A stretch of 64,000 nucleotides of DNA from Lysobacterales bacterium. Its GTDB lineage: Bacteria > Pseudomonadota > Gammaproteobacteria > Xanthomonadales > UBA2363. Shown one piece after another: positions 19,614 through 28,494 of the stretch (its first letter is position 1; each line of letters begins with the position of its first letter). Location: positions 310,001-374,000 of the forward strand of contig JAHCAT010000001.1 of NCBI GenBank assembly GCA_019634735.1, read 5' to 3'. The notes under the pieces are model-generated. The model did not search any database and was not told where the DNA came from. It saw nothing but the letters and a program-made list of their open reading frames with translations. The position numbers and the translations under genes are program-made.

Positions 19614-19920
19614 GTCGCCCGCTGGTCTCCAGGCTGCCGATCATACGCGCAGGGGCACTCACCGCCTTCCGACGTCCTGCACGATCGGCTGCAGGACCAT
19701 TGCGGCGCAGACTCTGCAGGACGATCCGGTCGATCGGAGTGCGGGCAGGAGTGAGCGCTGACCGGGCAGGCCAAAGCCGGCAGGACGCGGCAGCCGCCGG
19801 ACGGGTGCATGCACATCCTTCCATAGCGCGCGCGGCGGCAACTGCACGCTGAGAACGGCACCGTTGACTAGAATGATCGGCCCAGGTCCCTCGCCGCTGG
19901 AACGTTCTCCAACCAGGCCC
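19614..19920. promoter_or_regulatory. divergent promoter region with repeated TGCAGGAC motif
   Basis: The 8-base motif occurs as GTCCTGCA at 19674-19681 and as TGCAGGAC at 19690-19697 and 19715-19722. The first two form an inverted repeat with an 8-base loop, and the last two are direct repeats 25 bases apart. Such clustering between two divergent genes suggests a regulator-binding site, but the regulator is unknown. A TTGACT followed by AGAAT at 19863-19874 resembles sigma-70 elements but has no workable spacing. Confidence 0.35.
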
Positions 19921-21648
19921 ATGGAAAACCTCGCGCAGATTCTCCTCCTGCTGGCTGTGACGCTCGGCGTCGTGCTCATCTGCCAGCGGCTGCACGTTCC
20001 GACCAGCCTGGGTTACCTGCTGGTCGGGTTGATCCTCGGGCCCTACACCTTCGGGCCGAACATCGCCATGCCCGAGCTGGTCCAGCTCGCCGAGTTCGGC
20101 GTGGTGTTCCTGCTGTTCACCATCGGCCTGAACTTCTCGTTGCCGCAGCTGCAGGCCTTGCGCCACCAGGTACTGGGTCTGGGCAGTGGCCAGGTGGCCT
20201 TCACCACCGGGCTGGTCGGTCTGCTGGTGTGGCTCGCCGGCATGCCGCTCCCGGTGGCCTTCGTGTTCGGTGCCGTGTTCGCGCAGTCGTCCACCACCAT
20301 CATCGCCAGCCTGCTGGCCGAGCAGGGCGAGCAGAACAGCCGGCACGGCCGGTTGGGATTGGCCATGTCGGTGTTCCAGGACGTTACGGCGGTGCCCTTC
20401 CTGGTGATCATCCCGGTGCTGGGCACGGCGGTCGGCGCCGGTGTGCTGGCCGGCACCCTGGCCTGGGCGCTGGCCAAGGCGGTATTCGCCTTCGCGCTGG
20501 TGCTGCTGGCCGGGCGCTGGCTGCTGAAGCCGCTGTTCCTCCTGGTCGCGCAGCGGCGTTCCGCGGAGGTGTTCACGCTGGCCGTGCTGCTGGTTGCGCT
20601 GCTGGCGGCCTGGACTACCTTCGGGCTCGGCCTGTCGCTGGCCTTCGGGGCATTCCTCGCAGGCATGATGCTGGGCGAGACCGAGTTCCGGCATCAGGTC
20701 GAGTCCAGCGTCAGACCATTCCGGGACGTCCTGCTCGGCCTGTTCTTCATCGGCATAGGCATGCGCCTTGACCCCCTTGCACTGCCGCCGATCTGGCATC
20801 TGGTGATGCTCGGCGCGCTGTTGATCCTCACCAGCAAGACGCTGCTGGTGGCGGCGATGGTGCGACGGACCGGAATCGATCTGCAGACCGCCTGGCGCAC
20901 CGGACTGCTGCTCTCGGTGGGCGGCGAGTTCGGCCTGGCCCTGGTGGCGATCGCTCTCGACGCAACGGTCCTGGACGATCGCCTGGGCCAGGTGGCGATC
21001 GCCTCGGTGCTGTTCGCCATGGTTCTGGGCGCCGTGCTGGTCCGCTTCAACGGCGCCATTGCCGCGCGTCTGGCCGGCGCGCGCGAAAAACCGACGGCCA
21101 AGGCCGTGGAGACTGCGGAGCTGCCGGTCGATGCCCAACGCCTGGTAGTGATCGGTGGCTATGGCCGGGTCGGCCACACCGTGGCGGTGATGCTGCACAC
21201 CAGCGGCGTGCCGTTCATCGCCTTCGACCCGGACCCGGCCCGGGTGACCCAGGGGCGCGCCGACGGTTACCCGGTCTTCTACGGCGACATCGGCGACCCG
21301 GCACTGCTCTCGGCAATCCATGTCGAGCGCGCGGCCCTGGTGGTGATCACCGTCGACCAGCCGGACATCGCCCTGGCGGCGGTCAGCCACCTGCGCCGGT
21401 TGTGCCCGGAAGTGCCCGTGCTTGCGCGCGCCCGCGACCTGGCCTCGAGCACGCGGCTGCTCGAGGCCGGCGCCGTCCATGCCTATCCGGAAATCATCGA
21501 GGCCAGCCTCAGACTGGCTGGCACTGCCCTGCGCATGCTGGACGTTCCCACCGAGGACGTCGACGAGGCCATCCAGGGCGTTCGCGACTGGGGCTACCGG
21601 CCGGTCGCGGCTCCTGACGCCGGGGCATCCGGAAGTCGGCCCGGGTAG
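19921..21648 (+). CDS. CPA2-family cation:proton antiporter with RCK domain
   Basis: A 575-residue inner-membrane protein. Residues 1-390 form the Na+/H+ exchanger domain with about 12 helices (for example TLGVVLICQRLHVPTSLGYL, FVFGAVFAQSSTTIIASLL and the SVFQDVTAVPFLV helix, whose Asp is typical of CPA2 proteins). From about residue 415 a TrkA-N/RCK domain follows, with the Rossmann motif VVIGGYGRVGHTVA and the second-strand acid in FIAFDPDP, so nucleotide control is expected. It resembles the YbaL/KefB branch; likely ion is K+ or Na+. No ancillary KefF/KefG-type gene is adjacent. ATG 19921 is chosen because it starts the first helix; upstream in-frame codons lack a ribosome site. Confidence 0.88.
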   Translation: MENLAQILLLLAVTLGVVLICQRLHVPTSLGYLLVGLILGPYTFGPNIAMPELVQLAEFGVVFLLFTIGLNFSLPQLQALRHQVLGLGSGQVAFTTGLVGLLVWLAGMPLPVAFVFGAVFAQSSTTIIASLLAEQGEQNSRHGRLGLAMSVFQDVTAVPFLVIIPVLGTAVGAGVLAGTLAWALAKAVFAFALVLLAGRWLLKPLFLLVAQRRSAEVFTLAVLLVALLAAWTTFGLGLSLAFGAFLAGMMLGETEFRHQVESSVRPFRDVLLGLFFIGIGMRLDPLALPPIWHLVMLGALLILTSKTLLVAAMVRRTGIDLQTAWRTGLLLSVGGEFGLALVAIALDATVLDDRLGQVAIASVLFAMVLGAVLVRFNGAIAARLAGAREKPTAKAVETAELPVDAQRLVVIGGYGRVGHTVAVMLHTSGVPFIAFDPDPARVTQGRADGYPVFYGDIGDPALLSAIHVERAALVVITVDQPDIALAAVSHLRRLCPEVPVLARARDLASSTRLLEAGAVHAYPEIIEASLRLAGTALRMLDVPTEDVDEAIQGVRDWGYRPVAAPDAGASGSRPG

Positions 21649-21833
21649 CGTGCACCGACACTGCCCTGCAGTGGAGGCGCAGGGCGTTGCGGGCTGGCGG
21701 CTACCCGCGCCTTGCGCGTTCGTGCTTCCCGGCCCCCTGGCAAGCGACAGGCCGCCGTCGGTCCACGGCAGTCCGCCTTGCCCTGCGGGTGGCCATGGCC
21801 GACAGTGGCGGGGTGTCCTTTCTGGAGTCGCTC

Positions 21834-23870
21834 ATGTCGAGATCCTGCGTGCTGCTGGCAGCCGTCCTGTCCGCCGGCACGGCGCTCGCCCAGCCCGACG
21901 AACAGCGCTACAGCGTCCTGGTTGCCGGTACCCGTGTCGGCCACCTGGTGGCAACGGTCGATGGCGGGCGGGTCGCCATCGACTTCGATTTCAAGAACAA
22001 CGGTCGTGGGCCGACCATGACCGAGTCCCTGGTCCTGGATGCCGATGGCCTGCCGTCGACATGGACCATCGAGGGCACCAGCACGTTCGGCAGCCGGGTG
22101 GAGGAGCGTTTCGCCCGGGAAGGCCGGTCGGCACGCTGGACCGACAGCACGGGGGAGGGCAGCGCGGCCGAGGGCGGTGGGCGCCTGTACATCGGCCAGG
22201 GTGCCAGTCCGTGGGCGCTTGGCATCTACGCGCGCGCCCTGCTCGCCGCCCCGGACCGCAGCCTGCCGGTACTGCCGGCCGGGGAGCTCCGTCTCGAGGT
22301 GGGCGAGATGTTCGAGGTGGGGCAGGGCAATGGCCGCCGGCAGGTCCGTGTGCACTCGATCAGTGGCCTGTCGCTGGGCCCGACCCACTTCCTCCTGGAC
22401 GAGGAAGCGGCATTTTTCGCGGTGATCTCGCCGCGCTTCGTGATCGTCCGTGAAGGCCATGAAGCCGAACACGAGCGGCTGGGCGCCCTGGCGGAGCGTC
22501 TCGGACGCGAGCGCCTGGAAGGCATGCAGCAGCGGCTGGCGCAGCGCTTCGACGCGCCCGTGCGGATCCGGGATGTCCGACTCTTCCAGCCCGAAACCCT
22601 GGAACTTTCGGCGGCCGTGGACGTGGTGGTATCCGGGCGGCGCATCGCCAGCGTGCAGCCGGCCGGGGCGACACCCAGCCCGGGCGAAGTGCTGATCGAT
22701 GGCGAGGGCGGCACCCTGGTGCCGGGCATGTTCGAGATGCACGGCCATACCGGCCAGGAAGCGGCGCTGCTCAATCTTGCCGCCGGCGTCACCAGCATCC
22801 GCGACATGGGCAACGACAACGCCGTGCTGGCCGCGATGATCGACGGCATCGAGGCCGGCACCATCGCCGGTCCGCGCATCGTGCGCTCGGGCTTCATCGA
22901 GGGCCGCAGCCCCTACAGCTCCAACAACGGCATGCTGGTAGCCAGCGAAGAGGAGGCATTGTCTGCGGTGCGCTGGTATGCCGCCCGGGGCTTCCACCAG
23001 GTCAAGCTCTACAACAGCATGAACCCGGCCTGGAGCGCCGCGGCGGTGGCGGAGGCGCACCGGCTGGGGCTGCGCGCCACCGGCCACGTGCCGGCCTTCA
23101 GCAACGCCGATGCCATGATCGAGGCCGGCTACGACGAACTCACCCACATCAACCAGATCATGCTGGGCTGGGTGCTCGAGCCCGAGGAGGACACCCGGAC
23201 CCTGCTGCGCCTGACCGCGCTCAAGCGCCTGGACGGCCTGGATCTGGACTCGCCCCGGGTGCGGCGGACCATGGATGCGATCGTCGCCAACAAGGTGGCG
23301 GTCGAGCCGACCATCGCCATCCACGAGAACCTGCTGCTCAACCAGCACGGCGAGGTGCCGCGCGGCGCGGCCGACTATCTGGACCACATGCCGGTGGGCG
23401 TGCAGCGCGACGCGCGCCGGGCCTGGTCGGACATGTCGGCGCCGGGCGACCGTGAGGCCTATGCCGGGGCCTGGCAAACCCTGCTGGCCACGGTCCGGGC
23501 GCTGCGCGAGCGCGGCGTGCAACTGATCCCAGGCACCGACCTGGGCGGCGCGCTGACCTTCCACCGCGAGCTGCAGCTGTTCGAGGAGGTCGGCTTCAGC
23601 CGCGCCGAGGCGCTGCGCCTGGCGACCCTGGACATGGCCCGCTACCTGGGTCAGGACCAGTCCCTGGGCTCGATCGAGACCGGCAAGCTGGCCGATTTCT
23701 TCCTGGTCGCCGGCGACCCGCTGGCCGACCTGCGCACACTCAAGGCGATCCGCATGGTGGTCAAGGACGGCACGGTCTATTACCCGCCGCAGATCCATGC
23801 CGAGTTCGGCACCCGGCCGTTCGCGACGGCCCCTGCGCTGACCTTGCCCCAGCCCGTGGCCGCCCGCTGA
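21834..23870 (+). CDS. secreted amidohydrolase-superfamily enzyme
   Basis: A 678-residue protein with a signal peptide (VLLAAVLSAGTALA), so probably periplasmic. Residues 30-270 form an unassigned N-terminal domain. The amidohydrolase domain follows: GMFEMHGHTGQE with His303 and His305, HQVKLYNS with Lys391 (probable carbamylated metal bridge), ATGHVPAF and LTHINQI with further histidines, and PGTDLGGA with the catalytic Asp; a closing beta-sandwich strand GKLADFFLVAGDPLADL ends it. This places it near the imidazolonepropionase/prolidase-like secreted amidohydrolases; substrate unknown. ATG 21834 has TGGAG upstream. The gene is monocistronic and ends in a bidirectional hairpin. Confidence 0.85.
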   Translation: MSRSCVLLAAVLSAGTALAQPDEQRYSVLVAGTRVGHLVATVDGGRVAIDFDFKNNGRGPTMTESLVLDADGLPSTWTIEGTSTFGSRVEERFAREGRSARWTDSTGEGSAAEGGGRLYIGQGASPWALGIYARALLAAPDRSLPVLPAGELRLEVGEMFEVGQGNGRRQVRVHSISGLSLGPTHFLLDEEAAFFAVISPRFVIVREGHEAEHERLGALAERLGRERLEGMQQRLAQRFDAPVRIRDVRLFQPETLELSAAVDVVVSGRRIASVQPAGATPSPGEVLIDGEGGTLVPGMFEMHGHTGQEAALLNLAAGVTSIRDMGNDNAVLAAMIDGIEAGTIAGPRIVRSGFIEGRSPYSSNNGMLVASEEEALSAVRWYAARGFHQVKLYNSMNPAWSAAAVAEAHRLGLRATGHVPAFSNADAMIEAGYDELTHINQIMLGWVLEPEEDTRTLLRLTALKRLDGLDLDSPRVRRTMDAIVANKVAVEPTIAIHENLLLNQHGEVPRGAADYLDHMPVGVQRDARRAWSDMSAPGDREAYAGAWQTLLATVRALRERGVQLIPGTDLGGALTFHRELQLFEEVGFSRAEALRLATLDMARYLGQDQSLGSIETGKLADFFLVAGDPLADLRTLKAIRMVVKDGTVYYPPQIHAEFGTRPFATAPALTLPQPVAAR

Positions 23871-23884
23871 GGCGGGCCGATACA

Positions 23885-23917
23885 GCGCCCCGACCCGGCC
23901 CTGCCGGATCGGGACGC
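23885..23917. terminator. bidirectional hairpin between convergent genes
   Basis: A 14-base stem with two mismatches (GCGCCCCGACCCGG at 23885-23898 and CCGGATCGGGACGC at 23904-23917, loop CCCTG) lies between the convergent stops at 23870 and 23988. It lacks a T tract, so termination efficiency is uncertain. Confidence 0.5.
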
Positions 23918-23987
23918 CTGGTCCAACCTCCGGACCGCCGCGATCCGCCCGGGCCAGGGGCGGACCGCGCCGGTCACCGAGGGTCGG

Positions 23988-24665
23988 TCAGTCCCAGATC
24001 ACCCGGGCCTTTAGCACCTTGAGGTCGATGCCGGCCGAGCAGTTCGGAAAGCGCGTCCGCACCCAGTAAGAACAGGTGCTGTTCTGGCTGTGGACCACGC
24101 CCGGGATGCTGACGAAGCTGAACTGGTTGCCGCCCGAGCCGGTGCTGCTTCGCGAGGCCAGCTCGGTGACCACTGGGGCCTCCGCGTCGAACGCCGGCTG
24201 GCAGACGCGGTAGAGCAGGACCTCGACATCGCCGCCGGCGCTCGAGTCGTGGGTCCAGACATCGAAGAAGCGCAGGCGCCGGTCGTCGCGGAAGTGGATC
24301 GGCGCGTCCGCGAACAGGTTGGTCGGCGTGCCCTCCAGGCAGCTGAAATTGAAGTTGCCTTGGGTGGTGTAGGCCGCCTCGTCGCCGAGCAGCATGAAAT
24401 CGGTGGCCTGGACGCTGGCCCAGCGCACGTCGCCGCCACCGACATCGACGGCGCTCTCGATCAGCTCGCGTTCCGCCAGGCGCTCGGCGAGGGGGCGCGT
24501 GTCCGGTTCGATGATCAGCCGCTGGATTGGCGGACCGTTCGGATCGAAGCCGCGGGCGGCCAGTTCGGCCGGATCGGTGATCCATTCGACCGGTTCGGAG
24601 GGTTGCGCGGCGAGGTTGCCACAGGCCAGCACAGCGAGGGTGCCCAGTACGGGAATGATCTTCAT
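23988..24665 (-). CDS. secreted protein, third of a tandem paralog trio
   Basis: A 225-residue protein with a signal peptide (IIPVLGTLAVLACGNLAAQ). The mature domain shares with the two neighbouring genes a pattern of FSCLEGTPTNLFADAPIHF, then a DRRLRFFDVWTHDSS segment (R-x-x-x-x-W-x-x-D/K-G/S), a Cys near LLYRVC, and a late Cys-x-Tyr-Trp block CSYWVRTRF followed by L-K-x-R-x-hydrophobic. This looks like one beta-sandwich domain with two disulfides. No family is recognised and no catalytic residues are visible. ATG 24665 is preceded by GGAGG. It is the last gene of the leftward cluster of three, 13 bases after the middle gene. Confidence 0.6.
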   Translation of the reverse strand: MKIIPVLGTLAVLACGNLAAQPSEPVEWITDPAELAARGFDPNGPPIQRLIIEPDTRPLAERLAERELIESAVDVGGGDVRWASVQATDFMLLGDEAAYTTQGNFNFSCLEGTPTNLFADAPIHFRDDRRLRFFDVWTHDSSAGGDVEVLLYRVCQPAFDAEAPVVTELASRSSTGSGGNQFSFVSIPGVVHSQNSTCSYWVRTRFPNCSAGIDLKVLKARVIWD

Positions 24666-24678
24666 GGTCGGGGCCTCC

Positions 24679-25308
24679 TCAACCCGGAACGTGAATGCGG
24701 AAGCCATGCCGGAACAGCCGGTCGGGCATCAGCGTCTGGATGCGCATCTTGTAGATGCGCAGGTTGACGTGGTTGGCTGCGCATGCCGTTGCATTGCTGC
24801 CGAACACCACCTCCAGCCAGTACTTGCAGTCGAGGTTGTTGGGTACGTTGTTGCCCGCGAACAGGGTCGTGGAGAACTGGCCGGAGGTTGAGGTCAGCGT
24901 GGTTCCCACGATCAGGTCGGTGGTCGGGGTGACCTGGCTCTGCGCCATGCAGCTGCGGTGCACATTGAGCGTCAGGTCCGAGGTCGATGCGCCCTTGACG
25001 CCCCACACCCGGACCCATTCCAGGACCCGGCTGTCGGGCACCGTGAACGGGTAGCGGATGGTGCGCTCGCCGCCCGCCGCGTTGTTGTTGCAGTTGTAGG
25101 ACGACGTGCCGTCGCTGCTGCGATAGCGGGCGCTGGGTGCCGCTCGACGGGCGCCCATGCCCACCTGGGAGCGGAAGTCCTGCCGGTAGAAGCCGAGATC
25201 GGGGGTGCCGGCGATGACCTGGGGGTCCTCCTCGACCGCCAGGGCGGCCGGCGCGGAGCCCAGGGCTGTCGCGGCCATGGCCAGGGTGATGCATGCCAGT
25301 GTCTTCAT
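24679..25308 (-). CDS. secreted protein, middle member of the trio
   Basis: A 209-residue protein with signal peptide (LACITLAMAATALGSAPAALA). It matches its neighbours in the segments RVLEWVRVWGVKGAS, LTLNVHRSCM, LDCKYWLEVVFG and LRIYKMRIQ, so it belongs to the same family. It is distinguished by a C-terminal extension, PDRLFRHGFRIHVPG, that resembles the D-x-I-F-x-x-G-F-E tail at the ends of other secreted proteins in this window (13560 and 53665). ATG 25308 follows GGAGA. It is 20 bases downstream of the first trio gene, consistent with one operon. Confidence 0.6.
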   Translation of the reverse strand: MKTLACITLAMAATALGSAPAALAVEEDPQVIAGTPDLGFYRQDFRSQVGMGARRAAPSARYRSSDGTSSYNCNNNAAGGERTIRYPFTVPDSRVLEWVRVWGVKGASTSDLTLNVHRSCMAQSQVTPTTDLIVGTTLTSTSGQFSTTLFAGNNVPNNLDCKYWLEVVFGSNATACAANHVNLRIYKMRIQTLMPDRLFRHGFRIHVPG

Positions 25309-25328
25309 GGTCGTCTCCGGTTCTCGTC

Positions 25329-25964
25329 CTAGGGCACCAGCGTGTACTGGATGCGGAACTTCCTGAGGATCAGGCCGCCGCCCGGCTGGCAGGCCGATGC
25401 GAAGCGCGCCCTCGCCCAGTAGGTGCAGTTCCGGGTGTCGGTGACCGGGTGTGGCGTGGGGATGCTGATCGTTTCGGTGAAGCTGCCGGGCGAGCCCGAG
25501 CTCGCAAGCTGCGCCAGCACCGTGTTGACGGGTGACCCGGCCGACAGGTTGGGCAGGCAGCTCTCGAACAGGAACGAGGCCAGGTCGTGGTCGGCCGAGC
25601 CATCGAAGCCCCACATCCGGAAGAAGCTGATGCGGGCGTTGTGCGGCACGTGCAGCCGGATGTCCGCGAAGTTCTCGGTGCTGCTGGCCAGGCACCACAT
25701 CGAACCCGCCGAGGTACTGGTCGCGTAGTCGAGCGTCGAGTTTCGTCCGCGCATCTCGAAGCCGAGGGCGTTGACCCAGCCGGTGCTCGGCAGCACGCCG
25801 GCGACGCCGGCATCGGAAGGATCGAACTCGACGTCCAGGGTGACCGGCGCCTCGGGCGATCCGACATGCATGCGCCACTCCCCGGTGACGCCATTGTCCT
25901 GGATCGGCGAAGCCGACAGGGACGCGACGGCGAGGGCCGCCGTCAATGACACGATACCGCTCAT
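25329..25964 (-). CDS. secreted protein, first member of the trio
   Basis: A 211-residue protein; the start is ATG 25964, six bases after GGAGGAGA (GTG 25970 is an alternative). The signal peptide is SLTAALAVASLSAS. The core shows MWCLASSTENFADIRLHV, ARISFFRMWGFDGS, FLFESCLP, and NCTYWARARFAS followed by LILRKFRIQY, which align with the other two trio members. Conserved Cys positions match, suggesting the same fold and disulfides. It is the promoter-proximal gene, and the 205-base region upstream of it should hold the promoter. Function unknown. Confidence 0.6.
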   Translation of the reverse strand: MSGIVSLTAALAVASLSASPIQDNGVTGEWRMHVGSPEAPVTLDVEFDPSDAGVAGVLPSTGWVNALGFEMRGRNSTLDYATSTSAGSMWCLASSTENFADIRLHVPHNARISFFRMWGFDGSADHDLASFLFESCLPNLSAGSPVNTVLAQLASSGSPGSFTETISIPTPHPVTDTRNCTYWARARFASACQPGGGLILRKFRIQYTLVP

Positions 25965-26169
25965 AGTCACTCTCCTCCTCAGTTTTCCCCGCGAACCGGG
26001 GACCCCGCACCGGCAGCGTCTTTGCCGACCAGCGCATGACCATCAAAGGTAGTTACGCAAAAGGCGGCCCTGTCATGCCATGGCGGGCAGCAGGCTGCAC
26101 CTGATCGGTCGGTCGGGGCAGCGGGCCGGCCGGGGTGGGCGGTGCTCCCGGCGAGTGTGGGATTGCGGA

Positions 26170-27105
26170 TCAGGGAAGCCGGAACCCGGGCAGCCAATCC
26201 GCCAGGAGCGACTGCTTGTAGGCCAGGGCTGCCTCGGCGGCGCGCTGATCGATGCCGGCCAGACGCACTGCGTCGCCGGGACGGATCTGGCCGGCCAGAT
26301 GGCGATCGGCGCGGATGACCTGCAGCACATGGGGGTAGCCGCCGGTGGTCTGGCCGTCGGCAAGCAGAAGGAAGCCCTGGCCATCGGGCGTGCACTGGAC
26401 GGCGCCCGGAAACACCGCTTCGCTGCCGTGCGACGACGACGCATCGAAACCGGGCAGGACTTCGCCGGAAAGCGCTACGCCCATGCGGTCCATCCGGCCG
26501 CCGGCACGCAGCCCGACCGTCGCCGGCCAGCCGGCGGCGACCGGCCAGTCAGGGCCGGCGACCGCGCGCAGCGTCCAACGGCGGCTGAGGGGCGGGCGAA
26601 GCGACTGGGGCGTTTCCAGGCGAGGATCGGCCTCGCGTGCATCCGTCCAGCCCAGCACGTCCCCGGTGCGCAGGGCGCGGCCCTTGTGGCCGCCGACGCC
26701 CGCCGGCAGATGGGTCGAGGTGGAGCCGAGGAACACCTCGGCATCGAATCTGGCCGCCACCGCCAGATACACGCGCGCCCCGGCTCGGCAGGGTCCGATC
26801 GACAGTTCGTCCCCGGCGTCGGCGTGCAGAACCCGGTGCCAGGAGACCGGCGCACCCGCCAGATGCAGCGCCGCCTGGGCACCGGTCACGGCGAACCAGA
26901 CCGCTGCCCCGAACCGAAGCCGTGCCGGACCCAGGGCGACCTCCAGCGCCGTGGCCCAGGCCGGCTGGCCGACCAGCCGGTTGGCCAGCGCCATCGACAG
27001 AGGGTCGGCCGCACCCCCCAGGGGCACGCCCTGGTGTCGAAGTCCGATGCGCGGCGCGCCCTGGACGGTGCACTGCGGCCCGCCGACCAGGACCTCCAGG
27101 CTCAT
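26170..27105 (-). CDS. pxpC: 5-oxoprolinase subunit PxpC (biotin-dependent carboxylase-like)
   Basis: A 311-residue cytoplasmic subunit of the ATP-dependent 5-oxoprolinase, which opens the ring of 5-oxoproline to glutamate. It contains the N-terminal GAPRIGLRHQGVPLGGAADP and the C-terminal LADGQTTGGYPHVLQVIRAD block typical of the KipA/PxpC family. ATG 27105 overlaps the pxpB stop as ATGA, so expression is coupled. It is the last gene of the leftward operon NRAMP-pxpA-pxpB-pxpC. No hairpin terminator is evident in the 205 bases that follow. Confidence 0.92.
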   Translation of the reverse strand: MSLEVLVGGPQCTVQGAPRIGLRHQGVPLGGAADPLSMALANRLVGQPAWATALEVALGPARLRFGAAVWFAVTGAQAALHLAGAPVSWHRVLHADAGDELSIGPCRAGARVYLAVAARFDAEVFLGSTSTHLPAGVGGHKGRALRTGDVLGWTDAREADPRLETPQSLRPPLSRRWTLRAVAGPDWPVAAGWPATVGLRAGGRMDRMGVALSGEVLPGFDASSSHGSEAVFPGAVQCTPDGQGFLLLADGQTTGGYPHVLQVIRADRHLAGQIRPGDAVRLAGIDQRAAEAALAYKQSLLADWLPGFRLP

Positions 27106-27728
27106 GAGGGCTGCACCGAGACCAGCCGGACCAGCTCGCCGACCCGCAGCTTGAACGGCTGCGCACTCGCGGCATCGAACAGCGGCGTGCAAAGCCGTCC
27201 CACCAACGGCCAGCCGCCGGGCCCCGGCAACACGTACAGGCCGACCTGGCCGCTGATCAGGCCGATCGATCCGGCCGCGACGCGTCGGCGTGGCGTGGCC
27301 AGGCGCGCAGCACGCAGGGCCGGATCCAACCCGTCGAGGTAGGCGAATCCCGGCGTGAAGCCGATCAGGTCGACCCGCAGCTCGGCGCCGCAGATACGGG
27401 CGACGAACTCGGCAGGCGCCATGCCGTTGAGCGCGGCGAGTGCCGCCAGGTCCGGACCCGCCTCGCCGCCGAAGACGGCCGTCAGGTTGCGCTTCCCAGC
27501 CGCCTCGGAAAGACCGGGGATCCGACAGTCGACCTGTTTCTCCAGCAAGGCCCGGGCCTGCGCCAGTCCATGCCGGACCGGATCGATCTGCACGGTGACG
27601 CCGGTTCGACCCGGAACCACCTCCTTCCAGACGGCCAGGCTGCGCAGATGCTCGGCCAGGGCATGACGGGCGCCCGGATCGTCCGGTTCGATGCGCAGCG
27701 CGTCGTCGCCGCAGGGCCTGATCCTCAC
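27102..27728 (-). CDS. pxpB: 5-oxoprolinase subunit PxpB
   Basis: A 208-residue subunit of 5-oxoprolinase (KipI-like fold). Recognisable blocks are VDLIGFTPGFAYLDGLDP, TPRRRVAAGSIGLISGQVG and PGPGGWPLVGR. E. coli PxpB is of similar length. The start is set at GTG 27728, five bases after GAGG and seven bases after the pxpA stop; the resulting N-terminus VRIRPCGDDALRIE aligns with the family. An ATG at 27779 would add 17 residues and overlap pxpA. Together with PxpA and PxpC it salvages 5-oxoproline formed by glutamine cyclisation. Confidence 0.9.
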   Translation of the reverse strand: MRIRPCGDDALRIEPDDPGARHALAEHLRSLAVWKEVVPGRTGVTVQIDPVRHGLAQARALLEKQVDCRIPGLSEAAGKRNLTAVFGGEAGPDLAALAALNGMAPAEFVARICGAELRVDLIGFTPGFAYLDGLDPALRAARLATPRRRVAAGSIGLISGQVGLYVLPGPGGWPLVGRLCTPLFDAASAQPFKLRVGELVRLVSVQPS

Positions 27729-27735
27729 GAAGACC

Positions 27736-28494
27736 TCATTCCCCGGCCCGGACGGCGATGCCGGCTTGGTCCAGTGCATCGCGCAGCGCGCGGGCCAGGC
27801 TCAGCGCTGCGGGCGTGTCGCCGTGCAGGCACAGGGTCTGCACGTGCAGCTCGAGCAGTTCGCCGGTGCGGGCGGTGACCGTGTGCGTGCGCACGATCTG
27901 CAGCGCCTGGGCGATCAGCGCCGCCGGTCGGCCGAGAACCGCGCCCGGGAGGTTGCGTGGCGCCAGACCGCCATCGGCCTGATAGGCGCGATCGGCAAAG
28001 CCCTCGGCGACAAAGCGCAAACCCGTGTGTGCTGCCGCCTCTGCCAGGGCGGAGCGCGGCGGTCCCAGCAATTCGCCGATCCGGGCATCGATGGCGAGCC
28101 GAGCAACGAGCATCGCCAGGGCGGGATCAGCGGCGGCATCGTTGTAGAGGGCGCCATGCGGCTTGAGATGGCGGACCCGGCTGCCCTGGGCGGTCGCTAT
28201 CGAGACCAGTGCGGTGACCTGGGCGCTGAGTGAATCGGCCAGGGCGGAACGGGAGATCGCCATGCTTTGCCGTCCGAACCCGGCGCGATCCGGATAGGAA
28301 GGGTGGGCGCCGATGCCGACATCCCGTCGGGCGGCCGCGTCTACCGTCGCCGCCATCGACTCCGGGTCGCCGGCATGGCCGCCGCAGGCGATGTTGCAGC
28401 GACTGACCAGGGCCAGCAGCGCAGCATCGAGGTCGCGACCGGCGCGGCCGGGCAGTTCGCCGAGATCGGCGTTCAGACAGATCGATCCGTTCAT
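27736..28494 (-). CDS. pxpA: 5-oxoprolinase subunit PxpA
   Basis: A 252-residue LamB/YcsF-type subunit of 5-oxoprolinase. It shows the family hallmarks: LNADLGE near the N-terminus, NIACGGHAGDP, GAHPSYPDRAGFGR, VRHLKPHGALYND, FVAEGFADRAY and CLHGDTP. The ATG at 28494 overlaps the stop of the NRAMP-like gene (ATGA), so the transporter and enzyme subunits are translated together. This operon order (transporter, A, B, C) is common in bacteria that take up or recycle 5-oxoproline. Confidence 0.94.
   Translation of the reverse strand: MNGSICLNADLGELPGRAGRDLDAALLALVSRCNIACGGHAGDPESMAATVDAAARRDVGIGAHPSYPDRAGFGRQSMAISRSALADSLSAQVTALVSIATAQGSRVRHLKPHGALYNDAAADPALAMLVARLAIDARIGELLGPPRSALAEAAAHTGLRFVAEGFADRAYQADGGLAPRNLPGAVLGRPAALIAQALQIVRTHTVTARTGELLELHVQTLCLHGDTPAALSLARALRDALDQAGIAVRAGE

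Noticed and set aside
18394-21480. Leftward open frame of over 1000 codons across the YkgJ, spacer and antiporter genes
   Set aside because: It overlaps well-supported genes antisense or out of frame; its composition is that of a shadow frame (rich in Arg, Gly, His, Gln).
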